Assembly: GCA_031294825.1 (NCBI GenBank)
Contig: JAUMPM010000045.1
Span: forward strand, 1 to 13,158
Source: Collinsella sp.
GTDB lineage: Bacteria > Actinomycetota > Coriobacteriia > Coriobacteriales > Coriobacteriaceae
Reading direction: 5' to 3'
DNA length: 13,158 nucleotides
Under the pieces are notes generated by a model. That model saw only the letters and a list, made by a program, of their open reading frames with translations. It was not told where the DNA came from and searched no databases. Positions 1-6,536 of the stretch are shown piece after piece. How positions within the stretch are numbered: the stretch's first letter is position 1; each line of letters begins with the position of its first letter. A program made the position numbers and the translations under genes.

Positions 1-1538
1 GCCGCAGGCTCGGCCTCAACAGCAACCGGCTCCTCAACAGCCGCAGCAGCCTCCACAGCCGCCGGGCGCTCAATCTCCGGATGCATATAGAAGTACAGGT
101 CCAGATATTTATCGGCCGAGCGCGTCCAGCTAAAGTCCTGGCTCATGGCCTGCGTGACCAGCTGGTTCCAGGCGTCGCGGTTATCCCAGAACAGGCGCGC
201 CGCACGGAATACCGCGTCGCCCATCTCGTCGCCGTTAAAGTTGCTAAACGAGAAGCCCGTGCCCTCGCCGGTAAACTCGTTGTACGGGATCACAGTGTCC
301 TTCAGACCACCGGTCTCGCGAACAATCGGCAGGGTGCCGTAGCGCATGGCGATAATCTGCGACAGGCCGCAGGGCTCAAACTTCGAAGGCATCAGGAACA
401 TATCGGCGGCGGCATACATGCGCTGCGACAGCGCAGGATCGAACTCGATGCGTGCGGCCATGGTGCCGGGGTACTTGTCCTGGAAGTAACGCAGTCCGTC
501 CTCGTAGTCGCGGTCGCCGGTGCCCAGCACCGCCACCTGCACGCCGCCGGCCAGGATGCGGTCGAGCGCGTACATGACCAGGTCCAAGCCCTTCTGGCGC
601 GTCAGACGCGTGACCATGACCATAAGCGGACGGTCGTCGCGAACCTCGAGCCCCAGCTCTTCCTGCAGCTTGGCCTTGCACACAGCCTTGCCGGAACGGT
701 CCTCAACCGTGTAGTTGGCGGCAATGCGCTTGTCGGTCGCCGGGTCAAAGCCCGCCACGTCAATGCCGTTCAAAATGCCCTGCAGCGCGTACGAACGTTC
801 GCGCAGAACGCCGTCCAGGCCCTCGCCAAATTCGGGCGTCTGGATCTCGTTGGCATAGGTGGGGCTCACCGTGGTGATGGCGTCGGCATAGCGCAGGGCG
901 CCCAGCATGTAGTTGATGCTGCAAGCGTCGCAACGCAGCTGCGAGGCGGCTGCCGGAATGTGCGCCACACCCAGGATGTCCTCCATCACGGTGTCGCTAA
1001 ACTGGCCCTGGAACGCCACGTTGTGGATCGAGAACACGGTCTTAACGCGGTCATACAGCGGCAGGCCCTGATAGAATTCGCGCAAAAACACGGGCGCCAG
1101 CGCCGTCTGCCAGTCGTTGCAGTGCAGGATGTCGCACTCAAAGCCGGCCGGCAGGTGCTGCAGGCTCTCGGTGATAGCCTTGGAGAAGAACGCAAAACGC
1201 TCGCCGTCGTCAAAGAAGCCGTACGGATAGTCGCGCGCAAAGTAGCGCTCGTTGTCTATGAACATATAGGTGACGCCGTCGTGCTCGAGCTTCTCGAGAC
1301 CGCAGTACTCATTGCGCCAGCCTAGGCTCACGTAAAAGTCGGAGAAGTGCTCCATCTGCGCCTTGTACTCGTCCTTGATGGTGGCGTACTTGGGCACCAT
1401 CACGATGACTTCGGCGCCGGCGCGCACAAGCGCCGCAGGCAGCGAGCCTGCCACGTCGCCCAGGCCACCGGTCTTCACAAACGGTGCGCACTCGGCCGAG
1501 GCAAACACGATCTGCATCTTTTTGCTGGAATCAGCCAT
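1..1538 (-). CDS. glgA: Glycogen synthase (ADP-glucose type), C-terminus cut by window edge
   Basis: This enzyme transfers glucose from ADP-glucose to the non-reducing ends of alpha-1,4-glucan in the cytoplasm (GT5 family). I read 512 codons from ATG 1538 to the left edge with no stop. The N-terminus has the ADP-glucose loop KTGGLGDV (Lys22). Further on are HNVAFQGQF, CNDWQTALAP, and near the C-terminus EPCGLSQIIAMRYGTLP followed by RETGGLKDTV, all diagnostic of GlgA. A GGGAG ribosome site lies about 5 bases upstream of the ATG. The conserved core ends near residue 490, and E. coli GlgA is about 477 residues, so the last visible 20 residues (493-512) are an extra tail of Ala, Val, Pro and five Glu, with no Lys or Arg, continuing out of the window. 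It is the last visible gene of the glgB-glgP-glgC-glgD-glgA cluster. Function is secure; the role of the tail is unknown. Confidence 0.95.
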   Translation of the reverse strand, partial: MADSSKKMQIVFASAECAPFVKTGGLGDVAGSLPAALVRAGAEVIVMVPKYATIKDEYKAQMEHFSDFYVSLGWRNEYCGLEKLEHDGVTYMFIDNERYFARDYPYGFFDDGERFAFFSKAITESLQHLPAGFECDILHCNDWQTALAPVFLREFYQGLPLYDRVKTVFSIHNVAFQGQFSDTVMEDILGVAHIPAAASQLRCDACSINYMLGALRYADAITTVSPTYANEIQTPEFGEGLDGVLRERSYALQGILNGIDVAGFDPATDKRIAANYTVEDRSGKAVCKAKLQEELGLEVRDDRPLMVMVTRLTRQKGLDLVMYALDRILAGGVQVAVLGTGDRDYEDGLRYFQDKYPGTMAARIEFDPALSQRMYAAADMFLMPSKFEPCGLSQIIAMRYGTLPIVRETGGLKDTVIPYNEFTGEGTGFSFSNFNGDEMGDAVFRAARLFWDNRDAWNQLVTQAMSQDFSWTRSADKYLDLYFYMHPEIERPAAVEAAAAVEEPVAVEAEPA

Positions 1539-1561
1539 ATTGTCTCCCATGTTGCAATTCG

Positions 1562-1597
1562 AGAATAGCCGCCTGGCGCTAACCGGGCGGCTATTCT
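1562..1597 (-). other. Intercistronic hairpin between glgD and glgA
   Basis: A perfect 12-bp inverted repeat (1562-1573 with 1586-1597, AGAATAGCCGCC against its complement) has a 12-nt loop. It fills most of the short gap between the glgD stop and the glgA start. No U-run follows on either strand, so it is not a standard intrinsic terminator. It could stabilise or process the polycistronic RNA or modulate glgA expression; that is inference. Confidence 0.7.
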
Positions 1598-1628
1598 ACA
1601 TGTTACGAGCGATGTTGCAGTGCCAACG

Positions 1629-2756
1629 TTAACGTACGATGGTGGTATCGGAAGTTAACGGAGCCTTGCCCAGCACCAGGATGTTCTCGGGCGTGCCGCG
1701 AAGCTCGGTGTTGGTGGGAACCACGTTGTTCTTGTCCAGGATGGCGTTCTCAACGCGGGCGCCACTCTTGATGATGCAACTCTGGTTGATGATCGAGTTG
1801 GTCACCGAAGCGCCTTCCTCGACCACGACGCCGCGCGACAGGATCGAGTTGCGCACGGTGCCCTTGATGATGCAGCCGGCCGAGATAATCGAGTTGCACG
1901 CGTGGCTGCCGGTCGCATAGCGCGAAGGCGGCACGTCGTGAGCCTTGGTCAGGATCGGGCGCTCGGGGTCGAAGAGCTGGTCGGCCACGGTCTGGTCGAG
2001 CAGGTCCATGCTGCGGCGATACAGCGACTTCTCGCTAAACACGCCCACGACCTCGCCCTTGTATTCGTAGCTGCAAACGTCGATGTTGCCAAAGTCGCCC
2101 TGGAGTGCCTCGAGCAGGTCCAGATAGTCAGCGGCCTGGTAGTGGTCGATGATCTCGAGCAGTGTCTCGCGGTTGACGATGCAGCAGTCCATAGACGCGT
2201 TGTCGCCGTACACGACGCCGGCGCTCACGCCCGTCAGGCGGCCGTTCTCGTTGATCTGCAGCTTGGTCTCGTCATCGACGTTGCGCGTGGCCTTGCAGTA
2301 CACCACGGTCATCTGGGCGCCGGAGTTCTCGTGCGCCTCGATGATGGTGTTGAGGTCCATGTTAAAGATGATGTTGGTGCCCATCATCACAACGTAGGGC
2401 TTGTCCGAGCGTTGGAACAGCGTCTTGTTGGAGATGATGTCGCGCAGCAGGAAGCGCATACCGCCCTTGGTGGTGCCATAGGCGTTGCCGGGCACCATGA
2501 ACAGGCCGCCCTTCTTGCGGTCCAGGCCCCAGTCCTTGCCCGAGCCCACGTGGTCGATCAGCGAGCGGTAGTTACCCGGCATGACGACGCCGACGGTCTT
2601 GATGCCGGCATTCATCATGTTGGACAGCGGAAAGTCGATCAGGCGGTAGCGGCCCAAAAACGGAACGGACGCGATGGGGCGGTCCTTGAGCAGCACGCTG
2701 CCGTAGGTCGAAGAGTAGTTAGCGGTGATATAACCGATGGCCTTGCGATTGATCAT
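1629..2756 (-). CDS. glgD: Glucose-1-phosphate adenylyltransferase non-catalytic/regulatory subunit GlgD
   Basis: This is a 375-residue nucleotidyltransferase-fold protein with a C-terminal left-handed beta-helix (hexapeptide-like stretches such as NSIISAGCIIKGTV and NSILSRGVVVEEGA). It aligns with GlgC throughout but lacks the catalytic signatures. Where GlgC has LLAGGQGSRL it reads GYITANYSSTYGS, and where GlgC has SGDHLYRMDY it reads MGTNIIFNMDL, so the catalytic Asp is gone. This is the pattern known for GlgD of Firmicutes, which pairs with GlgC into an active heterotetramer and changes its kinetics. I chose ATG 2756 because MINRKAIGYI is the family N-terminus and AAGGGGA (inside the end of glgC) lies about 10 bases upstream. 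The longer frame from 2795 would only overlap glgC. The 4-base gap to glgC suggests translational coupling. Confidence 0.93.
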   Translation of the reverse strand: MINRKAIGYITANYSSTYGSVLLKDRPIASVPFLGRYRLIDFPLSNMMNAGIKTVGVVMPGNYRSLIDHVGSGKDWGLDRKKGGLFMVPGNAYGTTKGGMRFLLRDIISNKTLFQRSDKPYVVMMGTNIIFNMDLNTIIEAHENSGAQMTVVYCKATRNVDDETKLQINENGRLTGVSAGVVYGDNASMDCCIVNRETLLEIIDHYQAADYLDLLEALQGDFGNIDVCSYEYKGEVVGVFSEKSLYRRSMDLLDQTVADQLFDPERPILTKAHDVPPSRYATGSHACNSIISAGCIIKGTVRNSILSRGVVVEEGASVTNSIINQSCIIKSGARVENAILDKNNVVPTNTELRGTPENILVLGKAPLTSDTTIVR

Positions 2757-2760
2757 CGGA

Positions 2761-3909
2761 TCATTTCCCCTTCCCGATAACGACGTCATTTCCAACGACG
2801 GCCGTATCCTTGGTGGTATCGACAGAGCCGAGCTTCACGCCCTCTTCGACCGTGGAGTTCTCGCCCAAAATGGCGCGGCAGATGTGCGCACCGCTCTTAA
2901 CGTGCGCGCCCGGCAGCAGCACGGAGTCCTCGACCACGGCGCGCTCCTCGATGATGACATCGGTCGAAAGGATCGAGTGGCGAGCGGTGCCGTAGATCTT
3001 GCAGCCGTTGGAGACCAGGCAGTCGTCCAGGCGACCGTCAGGGCCAATGTAGTGCGGCGGACGCGTGGTGATGTTGGACATGATGGGGAAGTGCTTGTCA
3101 AACAGATCGAACTCGGGGTTGTTGCCCAGCAGGTCCATCGAGGTCTCGTGGAAGCTGGCGATGGTGCCGACGTCCTTCCAAAAGCCGTGGAACTCGTAGC
3201 TGTACAGGCGCTTGCCTTCGCCGAGCAGCTTGGGGATGATGTCCTTGCCAAAGTCGTGGCTCGAGCGCTGGTCCAGAGCGTCCTCCTCGAGCGCCTCGAT
3301 CAGCACGTCGGCCGAGAAGATGTAGATGCCCATGGATGCGAGGTTCGAATCGGGCTTATCGGGCTTCTCGGTGAACTTGGTGATGCGGCCGTCCTCGGGG
3401 TCGGTGGTCAGGATGCCAAAGCGGCTGGCCTCCTCCCACGGCACGGGCATAACGCTCACCGTGAGGTCGGCGTTATTCTCAATGTGCGTCTTGAGCATCT
3501 TGCGGTAGTCCATGCGATACAGGTGATCGCCCGAAAGAATCAGGACGTACTTGGGGTCGTTGGCTTTGATGTAGTCGAGGTTCTGCGTAATGGCGTCGGC
3601 CGTGCCCGCATACCAGGCGCCGCCGGTCTGCGTCTCGTACGGCGGCAGGATCGACACGCCGCCGTCGCGGCTGTCCAAATCCCACGCCTCGCCGGAGCCC
3701 ACGTAGGCATGCAGCAGATAGGGGCGATACTGCGTCAGAACGCCCACCGTGTCGATGCCCGAGTTGGAGCAGTTGGAGAGCGAAAAGTCGATAATGCGGA
3801 ACTTACCACCAAAGCTAACCGCCGGCTTAGCGATCTTTTGGGTGAGTGCCCCCAATCGGCTGCCCTGTCCTCCTGCGAGGAGCATCGCGATGCATTCTTT
3901 CTTACTCAT
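2761..3909 (-). CDS. glgC: Glucose-1-phosphate adenylyltransferase, catalytic subunit
   Basis: This enzyme makes ADP-glucose and PPi from ATP and glucose-1-phosphate, the committed step of bacterial glycogen synthesis. The 382-residue length is close to the Firmicutes GlgC subunit and shorter than E. coli GlgC (431). Visible motifs are the nucleotide loop MLLAGGQGSRLGALT, KPAVSFGGKFRIIDFSLSN, the sugar-phosphate region WYAGTADAI, the catalytic Asp128 in LSGDHLYRMDY, FTEKPDKPDS, and a C-terminal beta-helix with repeats such as CKIYGTARHSILSTDVII. ATG 3909 is preceded by AAGGAGA at a spacing of 5 bases, an excellent start. The adjacent non-catalytic glgD implies a GlgC/GlgD hetero-oligomer rather than a GlgC homotetramer. 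Such complexes have reported kinetics less dependent on classical allosteric activators, but that cannot be read from the sequence. Confidence 0.96.
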   Translation of the reverse strand: MSKKECIAMLLAGGQGSRLGALTQKIAKPAVSFGGKFRIIDFSLSNCSNSGIDTVGVLTQYRPYLLHAYVGSGEAWDLDSRDGGVSILPPYETQTGGAWYAGTADAITQNLDYIKANDPKYVLILSGDHLYRMDYRKMLKTHIENNADLTVSVMPVPWEEASRFGILTTDPEDGRITKFTEKPDKPDSNLASMGIYIFSADVLIEALEEDALDQRSSHDFGKDIIPKLLGEGKRLYSYEFHGFWKDVGTIASFHETSMDLLGNNPEFDLFDKHFPIMSNITTRPPHYIGPDGRLDDCLVSNGCKIYGTARHSILSTDVIIEERAVVEDSVLLPGAHVKSGAHICRAILGENSTVEEGVKLGSVDTTKDTAVVGNDVVIGKGK

Positions 3910-3948
3910 CGATTTCTCCTTCTGTCATCGATGTTTCTAACCCATTAG

Positions 3949-3979
3949 CGATGGGCGCGGCGCTCGGTCGCGCCCATCG
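3949..3979 (-). other. Intercistronic hairpin between glgP and glgC
   Basis: A perfect 11-bp, very GC-rich stem (CGATGGGCGCG at 3949-3959 with its complement at 3969-3979) has a 9-nt loop. A second small stem (ATGCC at 3984-3988 with GGCAT at 3994-3998) lies beside it, and a competing 5-bp stem (CCCAT 3941-3945 with ATGGG 3951-3955) overlaps it. No U-run follows in the direction of transcription. It sits about 40 bases upstream of the glgC start. Confidence 0.7.
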
Positions 3980-4015
3980 AGTAATGCCGTGCTGGCATAG
4001 GGGAGCTCGTGGCCT

Positions 4016-6442
4016 TTACGCGTGCCAGATCTCGTCGCGGTACTCGCGAATGGTGCGGTCGCTCGAGAACCAGCCGCTCGAGGCGGTGTTGAGCAGGGCC
4101 TTGCGGTTCCAGGTCTCCTGGTCGCCATAGCTGCCGGTGAGCTTCTCCCAGGCGTCGACGTAGCTGCGGAAATCTGCCATAACCAAGTCGGGGTCGTTGT
4201 TGTTCATGAGCTCGTTGTAGATGCTCTCGAAGTTGCCCGAAAGACCAGCAAAGGTGTTGTCCTTGAGCTCGTCCATCACGCGGCCCAGACGCTCGCGGTC
4301 GCCGTTGAGCGTATCCCACGCAAAGTAGCTGTTCGATGCCCAGAGCTGCTCGACCTCGGGAGCGGTCAGGCCAAAGATGGCCTCGTTCTCGCGGCCGGCC
4401 AGGTCGGCGATCTCGATGTTGGCGCCGTCGAGGGTGCCCAGCGTAATGGCGCCGTTCATCATGAGCTTCATGTTGGACGTGCCCGAGGCTTCCTTGCCGG
4501 CCGTGGAAATCTGCTCCGAGATCTCGGCGGCGGGGTAGATGAGCTGGGCGTTGCTCACACGGAAGTTGGGGATAAAGCAGACCTTCATGACCTCGTTGAC
4601 GCGAGCATCGTTGTTGATGACCTCGGCCACGGAGTTAATGAGGCGGATGGTCTCCTTGGCGAAGGTGTAGCTCGAGGCAGCCTTGCCGCTAAAAATGAAG
4701 GTCGTCGGCGTCACGTGGAAGTTGGGGTCGGCGATGCGACGGTTGTAGATGTCCATCACCTTCATGATGTTCATGAGCTGGCGCTTGTAGGCATGGAAGC
4801 GCTTCACCTGGACATCGAAGACGGTGTTGGGGTCAATGACCAAACCGGTCTCGGCCTTGACGTAGGCGGCCAGACGCTCCTTGTTGGCGCGCTTGGAGGC
4901 ACCCACGGCCTTCAGGAACTCGGTGTCGTCCTTAAACTCCTTGAGCTTCTCCAGCTCAAAGGCGTCCTTGAGCCAGCCGTCGCCAATGGCCTCGGTCACG
5001 AGCTTGGCATAGGTGGGGTTGGCCTCGGCAAAGAAGCGACGGTGCGAGATGCCGTTGGTCTTGTTGTTGAACTTCTCGGGCGTCAGGGCATAGAAGTCCT
5101 TGAGCACGATGTTCTTGATGATGTCGGAGTGGATCTTGGCTACGCCGTTGACGCTATGGCTGCAGATCACGGACAGGTTGGCCATGCGGATCTCGCCGTC
5201 CCACAGAATGGCGGTCTGGCGCAGACGCTCCTGCCAACCCTCCTGCGTGGTGTCGAACGACTCGTGCCAACGACGGCTGATCTCGTCGATGATCTGGTAC
5301 ACGCGGGGGAGGAGCTTGGAGAACGTGCCGATGGGCCACTTCTCCAGAGCCTCGGGCAGGATGGTGTGGTTGGTGTAGCTCACGACCTGCGTCACGATGT
5401 TCCAGGCGTCATCCCACTCGAGCTTCTTCTCGTCGATGAGGATGCGCATGAGCTCGGGGCCGCACATGGCGGGGTGCGTGTCGTTGGTGTGGATGGCCAC
5501 AAACTGCGGCAGCAGCTCCCAGTTCTCGCCGTGCTCCTTCTCAAAGGTGTCGAGCAGGCTGTAGATGCCGGCCGATACAAACAGGTACTCCTGCTTCAGG
5601 CGCAGCAGACGGCCGTGCTCGCCGGCGTCGTTGGGGTAGAGGATGGCGCTGATGGCCTCGGCCTCGGCGCGCTCGGCATCGGCCAGGGCATAGTCGCCGC
5701 GGTTGAAGGCCTCCAGATCGAAGTGCTCTTCGACCGGCTCGGCGGCCCAGACGCGCAGCTTGTTGACGGTCTCGCCGGCATAGCCCACAACAGGGATGTC
5801 ATAGGGAACGGCCAGAATGTCCTGCGTGTCCACCGTGCGGTAGAACGTGCGGCCGTTCTCCTCAAAGCCCTCGACGTGGCCACCAAACTTAATGGTCACG
5901 GCCTTGTCCTGACGACGAACCTCCCAGGGATAGCCGTGGGTGAGCCACTCGTCGGTGGCCTCCACCTGGCTGCCGTTGACGATCTCCTGCTTAAACAGGC
6001 CGTAGCGGTAGCGCATGCCGTTGCCGTAGCCAGCAATGCCCTCGGCTGCCATGGAATCCAGGAAGCACGCGGCCAGACGGCCCAGGCCACCGTTGCCCAG
6101 CGCCGGATCGGGCTCCTGGTTCTCGATGACGGACAGGTCAAAGCCCATGTCGTCGAGCGCCTCGGCGACCATGTCGCGCACGCCAAAGTTGAGCAGGTAG
6201 TTGTCGAGCAGGCGGCCGATCAAAAATTCGATCGAGAAGTAGTACACACGCTTCTTACCCTCGGCGGTGGCGCGTGCGTCGCTCTTGGTGGCAACGGTGC
6301 GCGCCTTCTCAGCCACGAGCTTGGCCAGGGCGTTAAAGCGGTCGAGATCGCTGGCGGCCTCAACGCTCTTGCCGCTAATGCTCATGACGGCATCGCGATA
6401 GAGCTCGGTAAACTCCTGCTTGTTATCGAAGATCTTATTCAT
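4016..6442 (-). CDS. glgP: Glycogen/maltodextrin phosphorylase
   Basis: This is a PLP-dependent GT35 enzyme that releases glucose-1-phosphate from alpha-1,4-glucan ends using phosphate. Its 808 residues match the family (E. coli GlgP 815). Diagnostic stretches are RVYYFSIEFLIGRLLDNYL, GNGGLGRLAACFLDS, FVAIHTNDTHPAMCGPELMR, the sugar/phosphate segment VQVKRFHAYKRQLMN, and the PLP-lysine motif GTSNMKLMMNGA with Lys659, followed by LGTLDGANIEI. ATG 6442 has AAAGGA just upstream. The ribosome site lies in a side loop of a possible stem (CCGGG 6456-6460 with CCCGG 6470-6474, plus CGTT/AACG outside), which might tune initiation. It follows glgB after 94 bases and precedes glgC. Being co-transcribed with the synthesis genes, it probably sets turnover of the stored polymer. 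Whether it prefers glycogen or short maltodextrins cannot be told from sequence. Confidence 0.95.
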   Translation of the reverse strand: MNKIFDNKQEFTELYRDAVMSISGKSVEAASDLDRFNALAKLVAEKARTVATKSDARATAEGKKRVYYFSIEFLIGRLLDNYLLNFGVRDMVAEALDDMGFDLSVIENQEPDPALGNGGLGRLAACFLDSMAAEGIAGYGNGMRYRYGLFKQEIVNGSQVEATDEWLTHGYPWEVRRQDKAVTIKFGGHVEGFEENGRTFYRTVDTQDILAVPYDIPVVGYAGETVNKLRVWAAEPVEEHFDLEAFNRGDYALADAERAEAEAISAILYPNDAGEHGRLLRLKQEYLFVSAGIYSLLDTFEKEHGENWELLPQFVAIHTNDTHPAMCGPELMRILIDEKKLEWDDAWNIVTQVVSYTNHTILPEALEKWPIGTFSKLLPRVYQIIDEISRRWHESFDTTQEGWQERLRQTAILWDGEIRMANLSVICSHSVNGVAKIHSDIIKNIVLKDFYALTPEKFNNKTNGISHRRFFAEANPTYAKLVTEAIGDGWLKDAFELEKLKEFKDDTEFLKAVGASKRANKERLAAYVKAETGLVIDPNTVFDVQVKRFHAYKRQLMNIMKVMDIYNRRIADPNFHVTPTTFIFSGKAASSYTFAKETIRLINSVAEVINNDARVNEVMKVCFIPNFRVSNAQLIYPAAEISEQISTAGKEASGTSNMKLMMNGAITLGTLDGANIEIADLAGRENEAIFGLTAPEVEQLWASNSYFAWDTLNGDRERLGRVMDELKDNTFAGLSGNFESIYNELMNNNDPDLVMADFRSYVDAWEKLTGSYGDQETWNRKALLNTASSGWFSSDRTIREYRDEIWHA

Positions 6443-6496
6443 ACGTTCCTTTCCCCCGGGGATGTTTCTCCCGGAACGGTTATGACATGTATCCTA

Positions 6497-6511
6497 CGCC
6501 CCCGTGGGGCG
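6497..6511 (-). other. Intercistronic hairpin between glgB and glgP
   Basis: A compact GC hairpin has a 6-bp perfect stem CGCCCC/GGGGCG and a 3-nt loop. A second small inverted repeat (GTAAC 6525-6529 with GTTAC 6536-6540) overlaps the glgB stop codon. Neither is followed by a U-run on the transcribed strand. Just downstream, TAGGAT (minus strand, about 6490-6495) resembles a -10 box but no good -35 is seen, so an internal glgP promoter is only possible. Confidence 0.55.
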
Positions 6512-6536
6512 GGTAATTACAGTGGTAACGCCTTTG

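Noticed and set aside
1562..1597. glgD-glgA hairpin as an intrinsic terminator
   Set aside because: No U-run follows on the transcribed strand, and glgA continues in the same direction with its own ribosome site.
2737..3948. 403-codon plus-strand open frame antisense to glgC, and similar frames at 81-1325 and 1902-2780
   Set aside because: They have shadow composition without motifs. The minus strand carries glgC, glgD and glgA with full conservation.
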